From assembly GCA_015680685.1 (NCBI GenBank), contig MNCI01008086.1, forward strand, positions 759,226 through 823,225: DNA of 64,000 bases, written 5' to 3'. The stretch is from Gnetum montanum. Taxonomy: Eukaryota; Streptophyta; Gnetopsida; Gnetales; Gnetaceae. Numbering within the stretch: position 1 is the first letter of the stretch; each line of letters starts with the position of its first letter. The notes under the pieces are model-generated. The model was not told the DNA's origin and ran no database searches. It worked only from the letters and a program-made list of their open reading frames with translations. Shown one piece after another: positions 10,745-22,090 of this stretch. The translations under genes were made by a program, and so were the position numbers.

Positions 10745-10779
<35 letters not shown>
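10745..10779. repeat. (GA)n microsatellite
   Basis: About 17 uninterrupted GA units inside the family-C LTR. Confidence 0.95.
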
Positions 10780-10781
<2 letters not shown>

Positions 10782-11149
10782 CAGAACACCACCCCAAATA
10801 GGGTTGAGCGTAGTTAACACCAAAAGGGGTTAGAAGGTACATGGTGTACAATAAGCATAGTGGACAGTGTAGTCATAGTCTTGGGGGTGTCTAGCCACAA
10901 AGATTGGCATTCCATCAAGGTGTCTACATCTGCTAGGTTGGTTGCTATGATGTACTGTTTCTTGCAGTGTCTTAGTGGGCTATGGCCTATGGTGGTCTAC
11001 AACTTCATCAATCTTCCGTTGCTTCTTTCTCAAGCACTCTTTGGGTTTACTTATGCCAAGAAAATAGCCAACCTTGAAATTTGCCAATGCTTCAATTTTG
11101 CCAACCTAGATTTTCTTTTTGGCAACCTTGAAAACATTGAGGATGGGGC

Positions 11150-11157
11150 TATTTATA
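11150..11157 (-). promoter_or_regulatory. TATA box of LTR-C
   Basis: TATAAATA on the minus strand, in context GACCCTATAAATAGCCCC, like the family-B promoter at 56379-56386. Confidence 0.65.
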
Positions 11158-11389
11158 GGGTCAATTTTAGCATGAAATGTAGGGTGATTACCACGTGACA
11201 AAGGCAACAATTAGGACTACGTTAAGCATAGCCACTATTCATGTGGTGTACTGCTAGTGTTGATGGTGTTGTGTTTTGCTATGCTCTGCTAGACTCTATG
11301 AGACTATGAGACTATGACTACACTACCAGTTGCATATGTGTGTGCCGAGAGGACCTCAATGTACCTAAAAAATAAAATTTTGAAGACTA

Positions 11390-12010
11390 CATTTCAAGAC
11401 TACACTCTCCACTGTCTTGCATGGGGTGGAGTCTAGTTACAATTTTGGGAACAAAAAGAGATAAAAGGACATATAAAAGAGATGCATTTTGCTAACTACA
11501 CTTGCCAGAGATGAGTTGGAGCTAAGCTGAGTGGTGTTGTTGTGCTATGAAGGCCATTGGAGGTTGTTCTAGCTGACTATGCTCTAGACTAGGGGAGAGC
11601 ATAGTCCAACACTTAGAAAAAATTTTGTAGGAAAATTGGCTATGTGCTGACTACGCTCTCCATTGGAGGTTGACTACACTCCCAACTAAGGATGAGCATA
11701 GTCCCAGCACTTGTCAAAACTTGTGGAAACTAGCTTTTAGTTGACTATGCTTGACTGCACTCTAGGCTAGGGCCGATCGTAGTCTCAACACTTAGAAAAA
11801 TTTGTGAACACTTAGAAAAATCTATGAAAACTTATAGGCTAACTATGCTTTAGAGTGGTGAAGAGCGTAGTCTTAGCACTTAGAGAAATTTTCAACTTCT
11901 AGCTTCGTAATGACACTTAGAAAAAATTGCAAAACTAGCCTTGGTGTTTACTACACCCTCTACTGGAGGCTAACTACTCTCTCAACTGAGGTCAAGCGTA
12001 GCCTCAACAC
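11390..12010 (-). repeat. U3 repeats of LTR-C
   Basis: Recurrent, diverged modules combine GACTACGCTCTCCACTGGAG, CAACTGAGGNNGAGCGTAGTC and CAACACTTAGAAAAATTTG. They are spaced 60-110 bases apart, upstream of the TATA box. The arms GACTACGCTC and GAGCGTAGTC are inverted copies of one another, so each module can fold. Confidence 0.65.
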
Positions 12011-12061
12011 TTAGCCAAATTTGTAGTTGAGATGCTATAGTCCAAATTTGGTGATGTTTCA

Positions 12062-12334
12062 ATGATATATGTTCATTTAAATTTTTGGTTACCTACCTTG
12101 TAATCAAAATTATACTTCACAATTAAATGATATGATACAAAAACATAACATTTAAGTCATTCATGTCAAGTACTATGTTCATATTTTTCTACTTGTTGAG
12201 TGAGGTAATGCTTTAATAATGGAATATTCCCTAGAAACTGATTTTTCTTATGTAACTTAATTCAAAATAATTGCATATTTTTTTAACAACTTGATTTATT
12301 GGGTAAGGAGGGTGACCCAACTATCAAAAACTAA
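12062..12334. other. AT-rich segment between two elements
   Basis: Nothing recognised. It is flanking DNA between the outer end of LTR-C and the copia LTR. Confidence 0.4.
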
Positions 12335-12985
12335 CTTTTTTCTAATTTTATAGTTACAATATCTTTGTAATCCAAATGAGTTTTAGCTTAATCTTAGGCT
12401 TATTGAAAAGCTTGTTCTAAAATATATAAGCCTAAAAATTTTGGAATTGATTTGAGTTAATTTTATGCTTGAAATTTGTTACATAAGAGTAGCCCTAAAT
12501 GTGATTTTTTAACTTCCTTCTATTGAAACACTTGAATTAACATAGAGATATGATGAAGATTATTTTTCCTAATTGAATGCAAAACTAGAGCAAATATCTA
12601 TAGGAGTGAATGACAATGGAATTGAATGAGATATAAAACAAATTGAAAAGAAAACTTAGAGCTTAGAAATTTGAAGAGATAACTTATGAAAGAAAATTTG
12701 CAACAAGATTTTATTACCTTCAAAACTATCATTTACATCAATCTATGACAATCAAATTCATATAAAAAGGCTGGGACCATACTTGAGGTTCATGAGAAGT
12801 CATTCCCCAATGATAAAAATATGAAAATAATGAAAAAGAAGATGAATTGAGGCTAGAAATAAGTACATTCATCCATCGGTTCATTTTAATAAAATAAAAT
12901 TTAGTTTGTCTTTTTTCTTGACATGATGAGAAAGTACTTAACTTTTTTTCTCTTGTTTATCTTGTTTGACACATGGGGTATAACA
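12335..12985 (-). mobile_element. Ty1/copia 3' LTR
   Basis: Starts near TGTTATACCCCATGTGTC on the minus strand (12985) and matches the right-hand copy at 48468-48839. Shared blocks include TAAGCCTAAAAATTTTRGAATTG, GATTTTTTAACTTC and AAGTACATTCATCCATC. It holds about 260 bases between GATGAAGATTA and AAGTACATTC that the right copy lacks. The outer end (12335) is approximate. Confidence 0.7.
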
Positions 12986-13385
12986 CACTATCTTTAGTGT
13001 AGAATGTATGATTTTTCTTATCTTTTTGTCTCGATTTTTGAATCTCTTTAATGCCTATATCATGAAAAATGTACCCATTTTTGTAATTTAAAACAAATTT
13101 AGTCAATAAACATGCTAGTTGATTATTGATTTGTACATGTTTAAGTTTGATAGTTTCCTCATTCACTTCTTATTCAATGAATTAATATTTGATGTCTATG
13201 TGCTTTAATTTCTTATGTAGCACATGTTCATTTAATACTTGGATGGTTGCTCTGTTTTCACAAAATAGTTTAAATCCTAATTTCATCATGAGTTTCTTGA
13301 GCCAAAGTATATGTTGTATGCACTTAGCCATAGTTATGAATTCAGCTTCACAAGTTGAGAGATTGATTAATTTTTTTTTATTTCC
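12986..13385 (-). pseudogene. Copia RNase H, C-terminal half
   Basis: The minus strand encodes the copia RNase H end: LINLSTCEAEFITMAKCIQH, then LWLKKLMMKLGF, a run resembling HIDIKYHFI, and a tail reaching MCQTR near the LTR. The N-terminal half of the same domain lies 31 kb away at 44641-44837, because the gypsy element G2 inserted between them. Joining across the insertion restores the tryptophan-lysine that precedes STCEAEF in copia proteins. RNase H removes the RNA template during reverse transcription. Confidence 0.85.
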
Positions 13386-13390
13386 AATAT
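13386..13390. repeat. Target site duplication of G2, left
   Basis: AATAT, repeated at 44636-44640 on the other side of element G2. Deleting one copy plus the element restores the copia reading frame. Confidence 0.8.
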
Positions 13391-16300
13391 TGTTGGTTAC
13401 CACTTTGAACCACCAGCATTGTCCTCTTCCTCATGATGAAAATAACAAAGATGAGGATTCTTTCAAACTCAAGTTTAGGTGTTAACTCGTCTTTGAAAAA
13501 ACCAAGGCCCGAATACCTCCAAATAAACTCAATGGTTATTAAGAAAGGTATGTGTTTTCAGTTAACAAGCTCTAAATTTTGTAGTATTTTGTCTTGGGAA
13601 TTAAATAAATTAGTAATCTTTTATAAAAAGGTTCAGCCCTTTTTATTCTATTTTGTAAGAAAAATAAATTTCTTGCTATATTATAGCTATCTAGTCTATG
13701 CAATCTCAATCATATGCTACCTAAACTAATCTTTCTTTCATCAAATGTTTAAGTATAATTCAACAAATCTATAACCAATTTTCCCTAGAGAAAAATTCCA
13801 TGAGAAAAGCTAGAAATATAGCAATATTCAATGGTTTTTTTTTTTAAAAAAAAAGTTGAATTGCAAATGTTCTAAACATTGTAACGAGTTGCTATTGATG
13901 GGAGTGAACAATTTGAAAAATAAAATTGTCTAATTCAGCCAATAACACTAGAGATTACTAAACCTTGACTCAAACAAGTAATTAAGAATCCCAAGAAAGA
14001 TATCTAGGCACAATATTATCCTAATCACTAGCTAAATAATAATGATAAAGCAAGAAAGATGGAAAGAAATCACAAAATAAGAGTAAACAAGCGGAATTAA
14101 ATTTGGACTTTAAAGTGTGATTGTATGAGAATTGCTTCTTGATTTTCTTCTACTTATTCCCTCCAATCTCAATGTTCTTTTCAAATCTACTCTACACTTT
14201 ATATAATAGCCTCTGGCAATTACGACCATTACTAAAAAGTGAAGTTTCGCATTCCACACATTCTCACATTATTGTAGGACATGGGATAACTATTTTGTTA
14301 ATAAATTCATCTTATTCTTTAAATTTATGACTCCTCAACTAGTAACTCTTATGATTTAAAAGAGCTTTTATTAGCTTGATTCAAAGAGCTTTTATTAGCT
14401 TGATTCATTGTATTCTATTAAGAGTCATTAAGCTTTTTCAAGACTTACTTGGTATTTGTTTCTCCCATAACTAATTCAGTTATGGAATTCCTTGTTCTTG
14501 TTGAAGCAACTCTTCCATTGGTTACCTTTATATAAGCTTTGTATTAGTAGTTTCAGCCATGATTTTTTTAAAATAATGACCCTATTTTATCAGTAGCTAA
14601 GCTCCTCTTAATTCAATGATTCTTACACCTTCTTATTCATCCATGCAAGTATGGCTTGCTTTTCCATGATAGATTTGTGTTCTAATGGTGTTTTTGTGTC
14701 ATCCTTTAAGCTCTATTTCTATTCTTGGCTTTGTGGCTTTAAATCTACCCCTACTCTTTATCTTGCTTTTGGACAAGTTGTTTTACTTGGTCCCTAACAC
14801 AAGCTTTAATTACCTTAAGGTATTTTATTCAAAAGATCAGTTTAAGCTTAGTTCGTAGAGTCATAATATGCTAAGATGTATTACAAATTAATGCATATGT
14901 GCCTTAAATTATGTATTCTTGTGGAACCTAGCTGAAGTCTAACATGACAGCAAAATTGGTTAGAAGCTCATTTTGTAGGATCATTTCTACGCTTTACAAA
15001 TTTTCTCTATGGATGAGTTGACATGGTTGAAAGGATTTGTGTAGATTCAATTCCATACAACCACTTTAGGTTCTATAAGATTTTTCTTTATCTTAAGCTT
15101 AATAGAGTTATTTTCAATTCCATTTATAGAGTTCAATTTCATCCTCACGAACTAGTTTAATGAGTTGACATGAAGGATGTTGACGTGGAAGAGTCCACTC
15201 ATAGAATAGAAATTTGGCTCTATGAAGCAGCTTTATTGGGAAGCTAACGTGTCAAAAGTTGATGTGGCAAATGCTAATGATGATGTGGCAATGCTTGCTC
15301 AACTTTGCTAACATGAAAAATGAAGCATTTCTACTCTAGATGAAAATCTGCACTTCATCTATTTTCTAACATGAGTTATGCTTACATAGAAAGTGCTAAA
15401 GTGGAAAATTAAGCTTTCCATTTCTCATGAACTTGAGAATCTTTATCTAGATGCTAATGTGGAAATGCTGAAATAGTAGATGTAGCATCTTTGATCTAGA
15501 TGAAGAATTGGTCTTAATCTACTTGCTAACATGCCATAAGCTAATGTGGTAAAGATCACTCATAGAATTAAAATTTGATTCCACAAACTAACTCTATGAA
15601 TGAGATGACATGGTAGAGCTGATTCACCAAGTTAACATCACTTGTAGAATTGTTTTAAAATACTTATGCCAAATTTGATTCTACAAAATCCATCTATAGG
15701 CTAACATGCTAATATGCTAATGTGGTATGTTTAGCTACTTCATAGAACTATAATTTTCTTTTATGAACATAAGCTACATCTAGAGCTTACATGGTAGAGC
15801 TTGTTTGTAGAGCCATTTTTTGTCTTAACAAACCAGCTCTATGAGCTGACTTAGCATGATGCTGTCATAGAAGAGCTTGGTCATAGAATAGAAAACTAGC
15901 TCTATAATGTAGCTCTATTGGGAGGGGCTAACATGTCAAGAGTTGATGTTGAAGATAAAGCTATATAACTGAGGGTTTATTATCTAAATGAAAATACATC
16001 CCAACTTTCATTTTTATTAAAGCCATCATTTGCATGCAAGTCTTATTTAAAGATAAAATTTCTATCTAGTTGGGAATTTCTTCATATTTAGATGTTGATG
16101 TGGTAAGGTACGTTGAGTTTTGCTAATGTGGCAAATAAAGTTTTCACTTTCTATGAACTTAAGGAGCTTCATCTAGATGCTAACATAACAGCACTAACAT
16201 GGTAGAATGAATTGAGCCTTGTTAATGTGGTAGAAAAGACATATAGATGGTATTTCCTCATCTAGAGAAAAATATAAGCCTTATCTAGATGTTAACATGG

Positions 16301-17215
16301 TGGGGTGCGCTAATGTGGTAGAGCTAAAAGATTTTTGTTGAGTTAAGTTTAGCTTTGTAAACTAGCTCCATATGGCGATGTTGTAGATGAGAATAATACA
16401 CATAGCTTTTCTTTTACCATCATCTAGATGAAATATGAAGTTTATCTATTTACTAACATGTAGCAGTGCTGACATGATAGATGAAGCTTATCTATGTGAA
16501 ATTTTATCATCTAGATGGGAATGCTTATAGCTTAAATTTTTGTAGAATCTAGACATTGACATGACATGCACATAACATTTTTATAAGCTTACTATCCCTA
16601 ATAGCTAATGTGGAAGATGGTAAAAATGTAAAAAGCTTTTTCTTTTTCTATCTGGATGAAAAATCATGCTCTAGCTAACTAGGAAGCTTTCATGTCATAT
16701 TAATCTTTTAGATGGGAATCCTCCATCTAAATGAAAGTTGCTACTTTAGCTAAAGGTTAAAAAAGACCAACCCCATCATCTAGAATAGCTCTTAAAATAG
16801 CTTTTAAAGTAGCTAAAGTGGCTTTGAAAATAACTTCGTTACACAAGCAACTACAAGTCATGGGAATTACGCAAAGAAGTAACCCATTGATTCAAACTTC
16901 ATCGATGTTCTATAAGCTCTGTTATGCTATAACATTCCCAAAATCATTCCTACGCTCACTTATGCTATTCCAACCTATGAGCTCTTAATGCCCTAAAGTT
17001 TTATTCATATTGTAGCTCCCTTTGAATCTTGGCTTTAAAATATTAACACTCATAACCACAATTAGGAACCAAGCTTTTTGTCCCTTTAAAGCTTTGGATT
17101 ATTCTTAGAATAGAGTCCTTTTATTATACAAGATGATATCAAATCTAAGAGCTGTCTACAATTTATCTTAACTATATTAAGCCCTACTCCATGAAATGGT
17201 TGAAATGTAGTAATA
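13391..17215 (-). mobile_element. G2 gypsy element 3' LTR, 3.8 kb
   Basis: Direct repeat of 41128-44635. Both share TGTTGGTTAC at the left, a block of TCTAGATG-containing modules, and TTAACTATATTAAGCC near the right end. On the minus strand it starts TATTACTACA, directly after a polypurine tract, and ends AACCAACA. It is about 320 bases longer than its partner. The start is TAT rather than the usual TG, but the target duplication and polypurine tract both place the end there. Confidence 0.85.
15150..16560. repeat. Degenerate module array inside G2 3' LTR
   Basis: Many loosely repeated phrases alternate: GCTAACATGGTAGAGCT, CTCATAGAATAGAAATTTG and CATCTAGATGAAAAT. The palindromic hexamer-based motif TCTAGATG occurs at least eight times. 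The same block, with the same order, is in the other LTR at about 42600-44160. Confidence 0.65.
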
Positions 17216-17232
17216 TTTCTTCCCTTTCTCCT
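17216..17232 (-). other. Polypurine tract of G2
   Basis: AGGAGAAAGGGAAGAAA on the minus strand, abutting the 3' LTR. It primes plus-strand DNA synthesis and fixes the LTR end. Confidence 0.8.
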
Positions 17233-20200
17233 AGGTCCTTTTCCTTAAAGAAAATAATGTAGTGGGTCTTTTCTTAAAGGGAATAATGCTAATATATTTT
17301 AGAAGCAATATTTCCTTATTACACATTATTCTTAATTGATGCATTCCACATAGTTACCAAATGCCCCAAAACTTATGAAAGGAGAAATCAATCTTAAGAC
17401 AATCTTCTTGATAATTAGTAGGAGAAAATTATGTTAAACTATACAATGAAGGCTTGCAAACTATGCTTACTACTAGAAAAGTAAATCCTTTTCTGGAAAA
17501 ACTTCCTTAATACTTAAGGTCTGAAGTTCCAAAAACCCATGTGTCCTACATGCAAATGCAAGTATGTACATATGTAGCTATTATAATAAAAAGTGTGAAA
17601 ATTACTAGCATATTTCAAAAGTGTAGTAAATACTAATTACTACCTTCTTCAATATCTTCATATTTGGATCATTCTTAAACTGAAGTTCTATGTATATCCT
17701 AGGATCTCCATTTGAATATGAGGGTTCGGATTAGATTCTTTAAGGATCTTGGTTCTCTACTTCAAGTAGAATTTTTTACCTTTTTTCTAACTTTGTTTTA
17801 GGCACTTCAGATGTGTACTCTTGTATAGGTTCCTCTTCTTAAGGTTCTTCTTTTGGTTCCTTTAATGATGATGGAGAAATAAATCCTCCATTTGCTTTAA
17901 CTTTCTTAGAACTAGTGTCAAGAATACTTTAAAAAACATTGGATGAGTTTTCATCAACATTAATAAAATTAAAATCTTGATTACCTAAATCAAATGCATT
18001 TCTATATTAATGCTAGCTTCCTAAAGGAAAGATACTTGGACACCTCATGTAACCTTCCCATCTTGAACCAAGAATTCTATTGCCTCTAGAAAGGAAAGAA
18101 AACTCTTATACTAACCAATTGGCATAAGGATCATTGGATAATGCACCAAGCCCAAGCATGTTATGATATGCTCTATGCACATGTTCTACATAACAATCAA
18201 CTACAAAGGAGATAAAAGGTCTTATCTTAAAAACCTTTGTCTTTCCAAGTGACAATCTCCTTCTGAATGAGAGTCTAGTAAACTCAATCTCCTCTTACTA
18301 TATTTTTCTGATTCTACCTAAGGTTTTATACAGATAAACTTTAGTTGTTGGATTTTATCTATCATGATATTCTCTTGCCTTTTCTAGGATCATGCTCTTT
18401 TATTTGTGAAAACTTGGAAATTATGTATAGTATTTACAAACCATATTTTGATTAGTTAACTAATTATAACGCACTCCATGTGCTTGCCCAAAGAAGTGTT
18501 TGAGCTGAATAATATTGGATGGATACTTAAGCTCATATATATTTAAAATAGTTATCTTATAGGTTTCATTTGACACTTTCTCTTTAATAATAGATGGACC
18601 AAACTACTTTACCATAAATTTTTTACAACCACTTTTTGTTCTTAAATTCCATAATAGAACTATATCACCCTCTCTAATACCCTTTTCAATGCATGTCTAT
18701 CAAGCCATGTTTTAGTTTGGGAAACATGAGTTAATAACCCATCTTTAGCTTTCTCAATTTTCATCTCTCTTTGTATCAGTAAAAACATCAAACTTCTATC
18801 TTTGTCATCATTGGCACTATATTTTTGAACAAACTCAAAGGTAGAGAAGATAATTTTATCAGTAACTCTAGCAGCCATTCCATAAACTAAATTAAATGCT
18901 AAAGTACCAATGGATTTTTTTTATACCTAATATGATTAGTCCATAAAGATGATGATAAATAAGTATGTCAATTTCCTTGACTTCCTTCCATTGATTGCTT
19001 AATAGATAAAATAAGCTTCTTGTTGGTTGATTTTACTAAGCCATTTCCTTGTGAATAATACTTTGATGAGGAGAATAAAAGAATAGATTTCTTTGATGCC
19101 TAATTAATGAATTCTTCTAATTTAAAAGTTGATCCATTATCCAATACTAAAACTTTTAGCATTTCAAAATGATTCAATACATGAGTCTCTAAAAAATTCA
19201 TCCCATCATATGATGAACTTCTTTACAAGGCTTTTTCTTCCATTAATTTAGTAAAATAATTAGTAGCTATAAGTATAAACCTTTGTACTATCTTTGATAG
19301 CATAATGGCTTCAATAAAATCTAAACCCCATTGCTAAAAAGGCATATCTATGATTATTGGCTTTAAAGGTGCCTTATTTTTCTTTATTTTGGGGTCATGG
19401 CTTTGACATTTATAATAAGTTCAAATTTTATCATCAATGTCTTTATACATATTCAGCCAATGAACTCTACATCTTAGCACATGTTGCATCGTTAACCTTG
19501 GTGATTCATAAAATAAACCAGCATGATCATGGAATTATTCCATCACACACTTAATTTGGTCATTCATGACACATTCTAATAGAACACCTGTAAAAACTTT
19601 TTTGTATAAGATTCCATCTTTCACCAAGAACTTGTTCATCTTTTTTAAAAAAATCTCTTCTTTAGCTTACAATCAAATTATCTAGAACTTTTCTTAAATT
19701 GAAAAATTCTAGAGTTTCATCATACCAATTTCCACTATTAGGATTTAATGCACAAGTTTCATCTTCTTTAGCCATTAATTTTGCTAATCCCTTTTCTTTA
19801 ATAGTTTTACATAATTCCAAGGAAAATTTGAATCTTTGAAGCTTAGCAATCTAATTTCCTCTTTTTAAACCCATTTCATTTTAAGCTAAAAACTATCCAA
19901 CAACTAGCTCTACCATCATGATATATACTAATCCATGTCCCAAGTAATACTTAAATTGTATGAGTGCCTTGATAACTACATATGCCTACCTCTCTAACTA
20001 TGTATAATTTTCTTCAGATCCTTTTAACTAATATCCATAATACTCAACTAGTTTATCTATTCCATTGTTCTTTTGTGTTAATACAGCAGTAATTAAGTCA
20101 TAACAAGCAAATGCATACAACCAAAAATATTTTATTAAGTTTGGCTTAGTCAGGTACATAGCTTACTTGATTGCTTCTTTAATTTCATTTAGGGCTTTGA

Positions 20201-20615
20201 CAGATTTGGGTAACTTTTTAACTTCAAAGTATTTTTAAAGCATTATTGCTAATAGTTTTGTAATCTCTATGAATCCAAGTATAAACTTTTTAACAAAACT
20301 TATTTTCCCAAAGAAAGATCTAAGAGATTTTTTTTATTTGTTGGATGCTCAATATTTTGGATCGCCTTAATTCATGAATTATCAATAGCTATTTCTTACT
20401 AACATATGACATCACCAAGTAGACTTCTAGCTTCTACCCCAAAAATGCTTTTCTTTGAATTAAGAGATATACCACATTTATGACATCTATCGAATATATC
20501 TTGAAAATGACTTATATGATCATCTTTCCTACATGAATAGATAGTAATATCTTCAAGATATACAACCGAAAATTTGCCAATAAATCTATCATAACCTATA
20601 AATTTGTATACATTT
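17233..20615 (-). pseudogene. G2 pol, C-terminal part: RT end, RNase H, integrase
   Basis: Minus-strand remnants appear in order. The RT palm (20616-20250) has the catalytic block VVYLEDITIYS (DD changed to ED), then RCHKCGISLNSKKSIFG. A broken RNase H region follows. The integrase (about 19500-18900) has an HWLNMYKDI zinc-binding remnant, WGLDFI (first Asp kept), LDNGSTFK (second Asp kept) and QGNGLVKSTNKK, where the catalytic Glu has become Val. The rest to the polypurine tract is C-terminal or 3' UTR. Its N-terminal half is at 37661-41077, split off by insertion L3. The integrase style resembles Tat/Ogre elements, but lineage is uncertain. Confidence 0.75.
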
Positions 20616-21163
20616 TATTATTTACTTTAATGCATGTGATTAACTCTTTAATGTTGTTAAAGGTGTTTCAATAGATTAGCTTATTGTTATTATTATTATT
20701 ATTATTGTTCTTGTTACTAGTTTCCTACATAAGTGAATGTAATTCGCTTGCTATGATGTTTTGTTAAATTTATGTATCCTCTATTTTATTATAGTTAGGG
20801 CTCAATCATAGATCTACTTTATATTTTATGATTAGATATTGAAATCCAATTACCCTAGGAAGTTTTTCTTTTGTTAGTTATCATGTCTTTACAAGTATTT
20901 GTGTATGCATATTTATTTTTTTATGCACATTTATGCTTTATTATGCACATCTAGTCATGTATTTTTTATTATTATTTTATTATGCACATGTGCCTATTTA
21001 ATACTCTATTCATGGAGTAATCATGGACCTTGAGTCTACCCAAAACATATCCCTTGTTACCTTTTATCATTAAACTATGAGTTGGAATTCATTGTTAATT
21101 ATAATTAAATATTGCATAAATTTCCTTTGTTAAGAAAGTACCTTAAGATGATGTCTTACCTAG
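20616..21163 (+). mobile_element. Insertion L3, left segment
   Basis: Non-coding, AT-rich sequence between the broken G2 reverse transcriptase and Athila-2, with a short (TTA)n run near 20685-20706. It continues at 34265 across Athila-2. The left end is placed where the G2 RT frame stops, so it is approximate to about 20 bases. Confidence 0.5.
21159..21163. repeat. Target site duplication of Athila-2, left
   Basis: CCTAG, repeated exactly at 34260-34264. Confidence 0.9.
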
Positions 21164-22071
21164 TGATGAGCATCAATGTGTAATGTCAACGGGCCCTCAT
21201 TGACATGGCCTCATCGACGAGCCCTCATCAATGGAGCCCTATTTACGTGGTGTTACCCTATCAACAAGGCCATGTCGACGCAATGTCTGCTATGTTGATG
21301 AGGCCCCATTGACGTAGCCCTAGACAAAAAACTATAAATATGAGCTCTCAACCATGTTTATGGGCATCAAATTCATAGTAGTAGCAAAGCTCTTGTAGTT
21401 TGTCTGTTTGAAAGTTAGAATATTTTTCATGAGTGCCTGCAGCAAGAGTCATTGAGTGTATGAATCTTTATTTGAGCACTATTGTACCTAAACCACACCA
21501 ATGTGTATGGCAATAAAGACAAGCTTCTTGATAAACCTTGCAACATTCTAGATAGCTTAAATGTTTTATTTATGCTTTCATTATTTTTATTAAATATTCA
21601 ATCAATTAAGCTAAATAGTACATAAGTATAATCACTTTGAGTGTAAACAAGTATTTGCTTGGTAATCCCAACAACATTATTGCTTAGTGCACCAATAGCG
21701 TAGTGCTTGGTAACCTAGCAATGGATACATGGATTTAGGACATGTATGGAAAGTGGGATCAGATGCTTATGTTAGGACTAGGTAGAGACTAGTTAGTTAT
21801 ATTAAATTAGTCATTAAATTACTTCATCTCTCTTTTAAGCATCAAACCATAAAACATAAAATGATAAAAATCATATACCTCTATTACACTTAACCATACC
21901 TTTATACTTCACAAGTGTAATTAGAAAGACAATGAACAACCTTAGGAAAATATTCACATCCTAGAAGGCTAATGCACCATAAAATAGAGAGTTCATGAAA
22001 TTCAACCAAACCATGCATGAATGCTTTGTGATTAATATGGTTGGGCATAGGGGTACCTTCACCGCTCATCA
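21164..22071 (+). mobile_element. Athila-2 5' LTR
   Basis: Bounded by TGATGAGC and CGCTCATCA. It matches the 3' LTR at 33354-34259 along its length, with many transitions, so the insertion is old. A TATA-like ACTATAAATATGAGCTC lies near 21329-21345. The R-U5 half contains GCAAAGCTCTTGTAGTTTGT and AAGTGCCTGCA-type blocks shared with the solo LTR at 46895-47804. Confidence 0.9.
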
Positions 22072-22072
22072 T

Positions 22073-22090
22073 TGGCACCATTTCTAGGAA
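22073..22090 (+). other. Degenerate tRNA-Asp primer-binding site
   Basis: TGGCACCATTTCTAGGAA, one base after the LTR. It matches the tRNA-Asp complement at 12 of 18 positions. Five of the six differences are G-to-A or C-to-T changes. Confidence 0.75.

Larger units (their letters stand above)
10390..12061 (-). mobile_element. Tat-type LTR, family C
   Basis: On the minus strand it begins TGAAACATCACCAAATTTGG at 12061, like the TGAAACACCC start of family B. It continues to a TATA box (11150-11157) followed by GGTTGGCAAAATTGAAGCAT-type sequence also seen after the family-B TATA box. A primer-site-like TGGTGCTAGAAGGAGGGCC on the minus strand near 10370-10390 marks the likely inner end, but no clear CA end is visible, so that boundary is provisional. 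It is the 5' LTR of the gag-protease remnant at 6281-9967. Confidence 0.6.

Noticed and set aside
10745-10779. GA repeat as a possible regulatory GAGA element
   Set aside because: Long pure dinucleotide run is better explained as a microsatellite. Its position downstream of the LTR promoter gives no support for regulation.
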